Origin: an uncultured Shimia sp.
GTDB lineage: Bacteria > Pseudomonadota > Alphaproteobacteria > Rhodobacterales > Rhodobacteraceae
Direction of reading: 5' to 3'
Length of the DNA: 34,511 nucleotides
Assembly (NCBI RefSeq): GCF_913054185.1
Contig: NZ_CAJXIV010000035.1
Location: forward strand, 1-34,511
The notes under the pieces are model-generated. The model was not told the DNA's origin and made no database searches. It saw only the letters and a program-made list of their open reading frames with translations. Shown here piece by piece: positions 17,746 to 25,036 of the stretch. The stretch's first letter is position 1. Every line of letters starts with the position of its first letter. The position numbers and the translations under genes are program-made.

Positions 17746-18879
17746 TTACATCTTGCAGTCAGCCGCATAGGCATCCGCATGGTTGGTCAGGCCGGTCGCA
17801 ATGATCTTGTTGGTGTATACATCACCCTCTTTGATCACCTCACGCACGTAGATGTCCTGCACCGGGTGGTGGTTGGCGCCAAAGGCAAAGTCGCCCCGCA
17901 CTGAGGCAAACTCCGCTGCTTTCAGCGCTGCACGGAAAGCATCCGCATCGGCCACATCCGCCTTGCCCATCGCAGAAATCAGCAGGTTCGCGGTGTCAAA
18001 ACCCTGGCTTGCGTAAAGCGAAGGCAAACGGCCATATTCAGCTTGGAACGTGTCCACAAACGCCGCGTTGGTGGCGTTGTCGATGTCTTTGTTCCACTGG
18101 CTGGTGTTTTTCACACCCATCGCCGCATCGCCTACAGCTTGCAAAATGCCCTGGTCAAAGCTGAAAGCTGGTCCAACCAGAGGCAGGTCCACGCCACTTG
18201 CGGCATATTGTTTCAGGAACGAAATCCCCATACCGCCTGGCAAGAAGAAATACACGCTATCCGCACCGGATGCGCGGATCTGCGCAATCTCAGCGGCATA
18301 GTCAGTCTGACCCAGCTTTGTATAAAGCTCACCAGAAAGTTCACCCTCAAAGAAGCGTTTGTAACCGGTCAGCGCGTCCTTACCGGCCGGATAGTTTGGA
18401 GCCAAAATGAAGCTGTTTTTAAAGCCCGTGTCGTTGGCATAGGCACCTGCCGCCTCGTGCAGATTGTCGTTCTGCCATGCAACGTTGAAGTAGTTCTCAT
18501 GGCAGCCTTTGCCTGCAAGCGGTGATGGGCCGGCGTTGGGGGACAAGTAGAACTTGCCTTGCGCCGTTGCGGCGGGCACCACTGCCATCGCGAGGTTGGA
18601 CCAGATGATACCGGTCAAAATATCAACCTTTTCAGACTGAATCATTTTGTCTGCCAATTGAACCGCAATGTCAGGTTTGCGCTGATCATCCTCGATGACC
18701 ACTTCAAGGTCATCGCGTCCGGCCTGCTGCACAGCCAGCATAAAGCCGTCTCGCACGTCAATCCCGAGACCTGCACCGCCACCCGACAATGTGGTGATCA
18801 TTCCAACTTTCACATCTGCTTGCGCTGTTGCGCCTGCCAATGCCATCGCCGCAGCCAATGCCGCACTTCGCAACTTCAT
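17746..18879 (-). CDS. Periplasmic substrate-binding protein of Liv-type ABC transporter, cluster 2
   Basis: This 377-aa type I periplasmic binding protein starts with a Sec signal (MKLRSAALAAAMALAGATAQA) cleaved before DVKVGMITTLSGGGAGLG. The AGGGAG ribosome site 6-7 bases before this ATG supports it over an earlier in-frame codon. The ligand-loop pattern TLSGGGAGLGIDVRDGF and later FFLPGGMGISFLKQY are of the LivK/aromatic-acid-binding type. Two cysteines (in GKGCHENYF and the terminal ADCKM) could form a disulfide. It heads the operon with its own upstream region of about 300 bp. Its neighbours gcdH and the CoA-transferase suggest glutarate or a related acid as ligand. Confidence 0.9.
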   Translation of the reverse strand: MKLRSAALAAAMALAGATAQADVKVGMITTLSGGGAGLGIDVRDGFMLAVQQAGRDDLEVVIEDDQRKPDIAVQLADKMIQSEKVDILTGIIWSNLAMAVVPAATAQGKFYLSPNAGPSPLAGKGCHENYFNVAWQNDNLHEAAGAYANDTGFKNSFILAPNYPAGKDALTGYKRFFEGELSGELYTKLGQTDYAAEIAQIRASGADSVYFFLPGGMGISFLKQYAASGVDLPLVGPAFSFDQGILQAVGDAAMGVKNTSQWNKDIDNATNAAFVDTFQAEYGRLPSLYASQGFDTANLLISAMGKADVADADAFRAALKAAEFASVRGDFAFGANHHPVQDIYVREVIKEGDVYTNKIIATGLTNHADAYAADCKM

Positions 18880-18971
18880 TTTGTCGCTCCCTGGTTCACT
18901 GTTTTTCAAGATGAACCTTGGGCGTTCTGAGGGCCGTCCGTCAATAAGCTGAAGCAATTTTTTTTAAGCTT

Positions 18972-19013
18972 AAAATACCTTCAAGCCTAAAAGGTATTTT
19001 TCCGTACCTTTTC
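18972..19013 (-). promoter_or_regulatory. AAGGTA inverted repeats upstream of the cluster 2 operon, candidate operator
   Basis: AAAATACCTT and AAGGTATTTT form a perfect 10-bp inverted repeat with a 9-base spacer. A further half-site (TACCTTTT) follows at about 19005, giving three AAGGTA half-sites in 42 bases. The element sits about 95-135 bases before the binding-protein ATG in the otherwise AT-rich 306-bp gap between that gene and rne. It is placed like an operator or leader hairpin. I found no clear -35/-10 in the gap and no copy of the motif between gcdH and the XRE gene. Confidence 0.45.
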
Positions 19014-19147
19014 AGCCCATTGCCAATCGTAATTAAAGTACCAGTTCAGCTGAGATTTTGATATTTCTGCGGTCACACTAATCTTTAGCGGGTTTTGGTT
19101 CAGAGTACCTCACCCCAAAAAACGACCAATTCGGTCGCGTCATAAAC

Positions 19148-19178
19148 AAAAAACGCCGGGGAAAGCCCCGGCGTTTTT
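19148..19178 (-). terminator. Rho-independent terminator of rne
   Basis: AACGCCGGGG and CCCCGGCGTT form a perfect 10-bp GC-rich stem with a 4-base loop, starting about 10 bases after the rne stop. A-tract and T-tract flank it, so a U-run follows on either strand. It could also stop transcription entering from the left. Confidence 0.9.
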
Positions 19179-19185
19179 CAAATTA

Positions 19186-22100
19186 CTAACCGCGTGACCA
19201 CCAGCCACGTCGCTTCGGCTTCGGTGGCGCTGCCGGTTGTTCCGGCTCCATAGCCGGCTCCGGCTGCGCTTCCACCACCTCAGGCTCACTGCTGACGTCA
19301 GCCGTTTCGACAGGAGCCTCAACAGGTTCCGAAGTCTCAACGACGCCCTCAGGGGCCACCTCAACGGAAGCTTCCGCAGTCTCTGGCTCGGCTGTCACTT
19401 CAACCGGCGCGTCTTGGGTCGCCTGTGGTGCCACTGCTTCAGACGGCTGAGCCTCAGATTCGGCATTGACGTCTTCTGGCGTCACATCCTCCGCAGCGGT
19501 TTCTTCGCTCGCGGGTTCTGCTTTTTTGCCACGGGACCGGCTGCGTCGGCTACGGCTGCGTTTCTTTGGTTTTTCGTCACCTTCGGGTGTCTCTTCCGCA
19601 GGGGACTCAGAGCCACCCTCGGACGCGTCGCCACTTTCAGATTGCTCGGATGCAGCTTCGCTCTCAGGTTTTGTCTCCCCGTCGGCACTGTCTTCACCTT
19701 CACCTTCGCCGTTGCCACGACGACGGCGACGACGACGACGGCGTTTCTTCGGCTTATCCTCACCTTCGTCTTCAGCAGGTTTGTCTTCAACGACGCTTTC
19801 TTCGGAAATCACTTCCGCGTCTTCCACTTCGGCGTCGTCAATCGCATCCATGATCGAGATATCGCCGGACACCACAGTCGCCTCAACTTCAGGCACCACG
19901 CGGGTTGCTGTCTTGAACTTCTCGATGTCGAAGTTCGGTGACACCAGATGTGGATCCGCTTCAATCCGAACAGACAAGCCATAGCGCGCTTCAATCTGTG
20001 CCACGTGCTCGCGCTTGTGGTTCATCAGATAGTTCACAATCGCAACGGGTGCTTTCACCAGCACCTCACGTGATCGACCACGGGTGCCTTCTTCTTCAAT
20101 CTCGCGCAAGATTGACAGCGCAAGGTTGTCGTCCGATCGGATCAGGCCCGTGCCATGACAATGTGCACATGGCTGTGTCGTTGCTTCAATCATGCCGGGG
20201 CGCAGGCGCTGACGGCTCATTTCCATCAGGCCAAAGCCGGAAATCCGACCCACCTGAATGCGGGCACGATCCGTCTTCAACTTGTCCTTCATCCGTTTTT
20301 CAACGGCAGTGTTGTTCTTGCGCTCATCCATATCGATGAAATCGATCACGATCAGACCGGCCAGGTCACGCAGGCGCAACTGACGCGCCACTTCTTCAGC
20401 GGCTTCAAGGTTGGTCTTTAGAGCGGTTTCTTCAATCGAACCTTCTTTGGTGGCCCGACCGGAGTTCACGTCAATCGCCACCAGCGCTTCGGTCACGCCA
20501 ATCACAATGTATCCACCGGATTTCAACTGAACCGTCGGATTGAACATGCCGGACAGGTAGCTTTCCACCTGGTAGCGGGCAAACAGCGGCAGTGAGTCCT
20601 GATAGCGCTTCACGTTTTTGGCGTGGGACGGCATGATCATTTTCATGAAGTCCTTGGCGATGCGATAGCCGCGCTCGCCTTCTACCAAAACTTCGTCGAT
20701 CTCACGCGAATACAAGTCGCGGATCGAACGTTTGATCAGATCGCCTTCCTCATAGATCTTCGCAGGTGCAATCGACTTCAGCGTCAGTTCGCGGATCTGC
20801 TCCCACAAACGCTGTAGATATTCGTAGTCTCGCTTGATCTCGGATTTTGTCCGCTTTGCGCCAGCTGTACGCACGATCAGACCCGCGCCTTGCGGCACAT
20901 CGATCTCACTTGAAATCTCTTTGAGCTTCTTACGATCGACCGCATTGGTGATTTTGCGGGAGATACCACCGCCACGCGCGGTGTTTGGCATCAACACGCA
21001 ATAGCGACCGGCCAAAGACAGGTACGTGGTGAGCGCCGCGCCTTTGTTGCCGCGCTCTTCTTTTACCACTTGCACCAACAGGATTTGGCGCACTTTTACC
21101 ACTTCTTGAATCTTGTAGCGACGGGCGCGCGGCTTACGAGGTGGGCGGATGTCCTCGATATCGTCCTCATCCGCGACGGATTCGATGCTTTCGTCTTTTT
21201 CAGACGCATCCGAGCGTTTGCCCCGACGACGGGAGCGACGGCGGTTTGATTTTTTGCCGTTCTCTTCATCATCAGACGACGAGTCCGCTTCAGAAGCGGC
21301 GTTGTCGGCCTCAGCAGCTTCTGCGACTTCGGTCTCTTTTTCTTCGGTTGAGGTGGTCTCTTCTTCCACGACAACATCATCCGCAACCACTGTCTCCGGC
21401 GTTGCGTCTTCGCTTGGTGCTTGCGCTACTTCTGCTTCAGCCTGGTCTTCAGAAGTCACGTCTTCAGCGCTTTCAGCAGAACCTTCTTCGGCCGGTGCCT
21501 CTTGAGCTTCAACTGCGACGTCGACTTCAACTGTCGCGTCTTCAGCTGCAACAGGGGTTTCCTCAGAAGCCGTTTCTTCAACAGAAGTGCCTTCTTCTGG
21601 TGCAGCGCTGGCCTCAGTTTCGGTTTCTTCGCCGGTCTCTGGGTCTTTGCTGACCACGGCATCTTCGCCTTCGGTGTTGGCTGCGATGGTCTTAGGGCCG
21701 TCGTCTTTTTTGTCTTCGTCGGTAGACTCATCCGCATCGTCTTCTTGAGCGTTTTCGGCTTCTGGTGCGGTATCTTCGCTCGCCCCGTCAGCAGTGTCCT
21801 TAGCGACTGGTGTCTCCGCGACACCTTCCTCAGATGCAGCCTCTTCTACTTCAGCAACGACCTCAGGTTCAGGCGTGTCTTCAACTGCCTCATCAGCGTC
21901 AGCCGTTTCGCCTTCAACAGGTTCCTCAACTGGGGTCTCTTCCACCAGTTCCATTGGCGATCGACCTTCGTCCGTGCTGCCAGCATCTTCCACCAGATCA
22001 ATGGTTTCCATACCAGAAATCTCGGCCGCAGACGTTTCCGCCACAGCCTCTGATGTCTCAGTTTCAGCGGCATCTACGGCTACCTGATCTTCAGGCTTCT

Positions 22101-22464
22101 TCTTACGGGAGCGAGATCGGCGAGACCGGGATTTTGGTTTTTCTTCTTCCTCGTCACGGGCCTTCAAAGACTCCGCATACGCGCGCTCTTCTTCCAGAAG
22201 CGCCTCCCGATCCGCAACAGGGATCTGATAGTAATCCGGGTGGATCTCGGAAAACGCGAGGAAGCCATGACGGTTTCCGCCATAGTCCACAAAAGCCGCC
22301 TGAAGCGACGGCTCAACCCGTGTTACTTTTGCGAGATAAATATTGCCGGCGAGTTGCCGTTTGTTTTCAGATTCAAAGTCGAACTCCTCAACCTTGTTTC
22401 CGTCCACCACCACAACGCGGGTCTCTTCCGCGTGGGTGGCATCGATGAGCATTTTCTTAGCCAT
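19186..22464 (-). CDS. rne: Ribonuclease E
   Basis: This 1092-aa endoribonuclease is the core of the RNA degradosome. The N-terminus MAKKMLIDATHAEETRVVVVDG and the first half of the S1 domain (NIYLAKVTRVEPSLQAAFVD) are standard. The S1 domain is then split by an acidic insertion (about residues 104-446) and resumes at KERGNKGAALTT-type sequence near 470. The catalytic metal ligands are Asp665 (VAIDVNSG) and Asp708 (IVIDFIDM); the Zn-link is C766-A-H-C769 followed by HGTG. The C-terminal half is disordered, with an arginine run after KPKKRRRR near residue 910 and a terminal PKRRGWWSRG, likely RNA- and partner-binding. I start at the second Met-like codon, an ATG; a GTG five codons upstream is possible. 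It has a long leader and a strong terminator. Confidence 0.95.
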   Translation of the reverse strand: MAKKMLIDATHAEETRVVVVDGNKVEEFDFESENKRQLAGNIYLAKVTRVEPSLQAAFVDYGGNRHGFLAFSEIHPDYYQIPVADREALLEEERAYAESLKARDEEEEKPKSRSRRSRSRKKKPEDQVAVDAAETETSEAVAETSAAEISGMETIDLVEDAGSTDEGRSPMELVEETPVEEPVEGETADADEAVEDTPEPEVVAEVEEAASEEGVAETPVAKDTADGASEDTAPEAENAQEDDADESTDEDKKDDGPKTIAANTEGEDAVVSKDPETGEETETEASAAPEEGTSVEETASEETPVAAEDATVEVDVAVEAQEAPAEEGSAESAEDVTSEDQAEAEVAQAPSEDATPETVVADDVVVEEETTSTEEKETEVAEAAEADNAASEADSSSDDEENGKKSNRRRSRRRGKRSDASEKDESIESVADEDDIEDIRPPRKPRARRYKIQEVVKVRQILLVQVVKEERGNKGAALTTYLSLAGRYCVLMPNTARGGGISRKITNAVDRKKLKEISSEIDVPQGAGLIVRTAGAKRTKSEIKRDYEYLQRLWEQIRELTLKSIAPAKIYEEGDLIKRSIRDLYSREIDEVLVEGERGYRIAKDFMKMIMPSHAKNVKRYQDSLPLFARYQVESYLSGMFNPTVQLKSGGYIVIGVTEALVAIDVNSGRATKEGSIEETALKTNLEAAEEVARQLRLRDLAGLIVIDFIDMDERKNNTAVEKRMKDKLKTDRARIQVGRISGFGLMEMSRQRLRPGMIEATTQPCAHCHGTGLIRSDDNLALSILREIEEEGTRGRSREVLVKAPVAIVNYLMNHKREHVAQIEARYGLSVRIEADPHLVSPNFDIEKFKTATRVVPEVEATVVSGDISIMDAIDDAEVEDAEVISEESVVEDKPAEDEGEDKPKKRRRRRRRRRGNGEGEGEDSADGETKPESEAASEQSESGDASEGGSESPAEETPEGDEKPKKRSRSRRSRSRGKKAEPASEETAAEDVTPEDVNAESEAQPSEAVAPQATQDAPVEVTAEPETAEASVEVAPEGVVETSEPVEAPVETADVSSEPEVVEAQPEPAMEPEQPAAPPKPKRRGWWSRG
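21127..22155 (-). other. Acidic low-complexity insertion inside the RNase E S1 domain
   Basis: About 340 residues rich in Glu, Asp, Ala, Thr, Ser and Val interrupt the S1 fold. They are bracketed by basic patches: KSRSRRSRSRKKK near residues 111-123 and NRRRSRRRGKR near 407-417. Short degenerate units such as EETP and VEET recur, but there is no exact tandem repeat. It is in frame and free of stops, so it is translated. Confidence 0.85.
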
Positions 22465-22896
22465 GTTATCCGTTTGCACCCGCGCAAGCGCCGCGCCCCT
22501 CCCGGGGGATCGGGTCGGTGAACTTTTTGGGGGTGTCTTGTTTGAGCGAGGGGATGCGCGCCGCCGATGGGGCCGCTTGCGGTCCCTGCTCGGTCTCTCA
22601 AATAAATCGCGCGCTTCATCGCGTTTCTTCTCCGACGCGGCATTCGGTGGTCCCGAGCCTGCGCCTGTTCTAAGCCCTCCGCCGTGGCGGTGCGGGCGTC
22701 TCTACTGGTTCATTCTCATGAACCCAATCGGTCTGAGCATCCCGCCCGGCCCTCTGCCCCTCGGGGTCCTGTGGGCCAACTGAAACGCAATACTCAGCGA
22801 AACTCATACGGTGCGCAAACTCTGCGCCATCCGTTCCCCCACATAAAACCACTCCTGTGGAAAACACAATGGGGAATCGTCTGACGGATACGTGGG
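22465..22896 (-). other. Long rne leader/intergenic region
   Basis: There is no convincing gene of normal size in these 432 bases between the HAD phosphatase stop and the rne ATG. On the minus strand it contains a short stem-loop (GGTTCAT/ATGAACC arms at 22707-22724), a GC-rich stretch, and an AU-rich single-stranded-looking segment (CGATTTATTTGAGAG near 22597-22611). Such features fit a 5' leader through which RNase E limits its own message, as established in enterobacteria; here that is inference. A tiny open frame with a good ribosome site lies at its upstream end. Confidence 0.5.
22794..22844 (-). CDS. Possible 16-residue leader peptide upstream of rne
   Basis: A 16-codon frame (MWGNGWRRVCAPYEFR) starts with ATG 7 bases after AGGAG, one of the better ribosome sites in the region. 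It has two Trp and three Arg residues. Its end overlaps the ATG of a 45-codon frame in another register. It may be a chance frame; no homology can be judged at this length. Confidence 0.2.
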   Translation of the reverse strand: MWGNGWRRVCAPYEFR

Positions 22897-23580
22897 TTAG
22901 GTTAACGCATCCTCAAAAAGCCCAATCTGCACAGCACCATGGCGCAAATCCCGGGCAACAATCTGACCGAGATCCGGCAATGGCGTATTTGGCGGCCGCA
23001 GGTCCGGAATTTGCACCGTCAAACACCCAGCCCGCACAGCTGCAGTGGTCCCAAAATCACTGTCTTCAAACGCCACGCAATGCGCAGGGTCCACGCCCAG
23101 CCGGCGCGAACCTTCTAGATACGGTTCAGGATCTGGCTTATTAGCGACAACTTCATCACCGGTACACACCGTTTCAAAGAACGGCAAGATGCCGGCTTTC
23201 TGTAAGTGATGCTGAGCGGAAGGTCCGTGGGTGGAGGTCACAACCGCCATGGGCACCTTGGCATCTTGGATCGCCTGCAACACCTCAATCGCATACGGTT
23301 TTGTCGGCACGCCATGTACAACATTGTCTTGATGTAACAAACGCCAGCGCTGATCAAACTCCGCTACATCGGTTTGGTGAGGTAAAAATTCATGCAACCG
23401 CTTTGTTGTGACCTTGCTCGACGTGCCGACCAAACCGCCAAAAAAAGCCTTCGCCTCTTCAGTGGCAATCCCCAGATCGTCTGTCAGCGTTAAAAACGCC
23501 TCTAAAAACATCCGCTCCGTGTCCAGTAGCAAGCCATCCATATCAAACAAATACGCAGCTGGTGTCTTTAACAATGCCAT
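22897..23580 (-). CDS. HAD-superfamily phosphatase (beta-phosphoglucomutase/phosphatase-like)
   Basis: This 227-aa cytoplasmic enzyme has the four HAD motifs: nucleophile Asp in YLFDMDGLLLDTE near residue 13, motif II in AVVTSTHG, a motif III lysine in ANKPDPEPYL, and acidic motif IV in CVAFEDSDFG. The helical cap between motifs I and II makes it subfamily IA with a beta-PGM-like DMDG..DTE start. Substrate cannot be predicted; sugar phosphates are typical. I start at the ATG giving MALLKTP, with GGAG 9 bases upstream; a GTG five codons earlier is the alternative. It lies between the dctD terminator and the rne leader, so it probably has its own promoter. Confidence 0.88.
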   Translation of the reverse strand: MALLKTPAAYLFDMDGLLLDTERMFLEAFLTLTDDLGIATEEAKAFFGGLVGTSSKVTTKRLHEFLPHQTDVAEFDQRWRLLHQDNVVHGVPTKPYAIEVLQAIQDAKVPMAVVTSTHGPSAQHHLQKAGILPFFETVCTGDEVVANKPDPEPYLEGSRRLGVDPAHCVAFEDSDFGTTAAVRAGCLTVQIPDLRPPNTPLPDLGQIVARDLRHGAVQIGLFEDALT

Positions 23581-23636
23581 CACAGGGTACTCCACAAATT
23601 TCCGTTAGCGCCAACGCTGCCACACCCTGTCACCAA

Positions 23637-23675
23637 ACAAAAAGCGCCGCAAGCCTATCGAAAGCTTGCGGCGCT
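23637..23675 (-). terminator. Rho-independent terminator downstream of the DctD-like gene
   Basis: AGCGCCGCAAGC and GCTTGCGGCGCT are perfect 12-bp arms around a 9-base loop, 23 bases after the stop codon. On the minus strand a run of five T follows the stem. It closes the pur-dct gene string. Confidence 0.9.
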
Positions 23676-23697
23676 CATGTTGTCTATCGGTTAGAAA

Positions 23698-25020
23698 TCA
23701 GAGGTAGTCTGCCCGCTGCAAGCCGTATTTGGCCATCTTCTCGTTGAGCGTCCGACGTGGCAGGCACAGCTCTTCCATCACACCAGCGATGGACCCACGA
23801 TGCCGCCGCATCGTGTTGTCGATCAGCATGCGTTCAAATGCTTCCACATATTCTTTTAGTGGTTTGCCTTCGGTGGTCACCACAGGCTGCATCTCTTCGT
23901 GGTCGCTCATCAACAGCGACGCAATTGTGCCCTCACTGCGACGGCTCTGCAGCACTGCACGCTCCGCCAGATTGATAAGCTGACGCACGTTGCCCGGCCA
24001 CGGAGCCTGCAACAACTGCGCAGCCTCTTGCGCACTCACCTTTGGAGCGTCACAGCCATACTCTTCGCTGAATTGTTCTGAAAGGCGCGTAAACAGCGTA
24101 AGTATGTCTTCGCCCCGTTGGCGCAGGGGCGGAACAGTAATCCGCAACGCAGCCAACCGATAAAACAGATCAGAGCGCAACGCATCTTCGCAGGTCCGGT
24201 CCTGTTCCTGCATGTTGGAGATCGCAACAATGCGCGTCTCCGCTGGCGTACCTTGCTCGTTGATCACATTCAGTAGCTTGGCTTGCAGCGCATCGCTCAA
24301 GCTCTCAATGTCTTCGAGCACCAATGTCCCGCCGCGCGCTTCTTCGATGGCAGGCAATTGAGAGTCTTCGGGGTTCATTGGCCCAAACAACCGTTTGGCC
24401 AGTGCTTCTTCTTCAAAGGCCCCACAGCTGACCAGCACAAATTTCTTGCCTGCCCGGCTGCCAACCGCGTGCAACGCATGCGCTACCAGCGTTTTACCAG
24501 TTCCGGTTTCACCATCGATCAGCACATGACCGTCAGCTTGCCCCAAATCGAGAATATCCTCTTTGAGACGCGCCATTATCGGACTCGCCCCAATCAGCTT
24601 ATTCATTATCTGGTCGCCGTCTGACAGTTCCCGACGTAGCGCGCGCGCATCCAGGGTCAAGCGCCGCGCATTGGTCGCCTTTTTGGCCAGTTGGGTCATG
24701 CGGTCTGGATTAAACGGCTTCTCCAAGAAATCATACGCACCCACGCGCATCGCCTCCACGGCCATCGGCACGTCGCCATGTCCGGTGATCATAATCACCG
24801 GAAGCGAACTGTCCGCGCCCATCAGCTTTTTCAGGAACTGCATCCCATCCATGCCAGGCATCTTGATATCGGAAATCACGATTCCCGGATACTCCGCGCC
24901 AAGCGCCTTCAGCGCGTCTTCTGCGCTTGGAAATGTTTCTGTGTCATAGCCCGACAGTGCCAGCCATTGGCTGATCGACTGCCGCATGTCCTGCTCGTCA
25001 TCGACGATTGCGATCTTCAT
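23698..25020 (-). CDS. DctD-like NtrC-family response regulator lacking the GAFTGA motif
   Basis: This 440-aa regulator has a receiver domain (acidic pocket VDDEQD at 6-11, phosphoacceptor Asp51 in ISDIKMPG, Lys101), an AAA+ domain (Walker A GETGTGKT at 170-177, arginine-finger region LRSDLFYRLAALR) and a Fis-type helix-turn-helix (GSIAGVMEELCLPRRTLNEK). After RLFG at 210-213, where NtrC proteins carry GAFTGA, the sequence is PMNPEDSQLPAIEEARGG, so the sigma54-contact loop is gone. Walker B reads LVLEDI, not LFLDEI. It may therefore act without sigma54, as known for NtrC of Rhodobacter capsulatus. I start at MKIAIVDDE; more upstream frame lies in the kinase gene. The kinase ends 16 bases before. 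No C4-dicarboxylate transporter is nearby, so the Dct label is by resemblance. Confidence 0.88.
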   Translation of the reverse strand: MKIAIVDDEQDMRQSISQWLALSGYDTETFPSAEDALKALGAEYPGIVISDIKMPGMDGMQFLKKLMGADSSLPVIMITGHGDVPMAVEAMRVGAYDFLEKPFNPDRMTQLAKKATNARRLTLDARALRRELSDGDQIMNKLIGASPIMARLKEDILDLGQADGHVLIDGETGTGKTLVAHALHAVGSRAGKKFVLVSCGAFEEEALAKRLFGPMNPEDSQLPAIEEARGGTLVLEDIESLSDALQAKLLNVINEQGTPAETRIVAISNMQEQDRTCEDALRSDLFYRLAALRITVPPLRQRGEDILTLFTRLSEQFSEEYGCDAPKVSAQEAAQLLQAPWPGNVRQLINLAERAVLQSRRSEGTIASLLMSDHEEMQPVVTTEGKPLKEYVEAFERMLIDNTMRRHRGSIAGVMEELCLPRRTLNEKMAKYGLQRADYL

Positions 25021-25036
25021 GCTTTGTGCCACGAAT

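Noticed and set aside
19566..19745. GAC/GGC-rich repeat tract as a repeat or CRISPR-like element
   Set aside because: It encodes the arginine run and acidic tail of RNase E; there are no regular repeat-spacer units.
21141..22448. Long plus-strand frames opposite rne
   Set aside because: They are mirror frames of the acidic low-complexity coding sequence and show Leu/Arg/Gln or Ser-rich nonsense composition.
22670..22867. 65-codon frame upstream of rne
   Set aside because: It starts with GTG without a suitable ribosome site, uses rare AGG and GGG codons and has no recognisable features.
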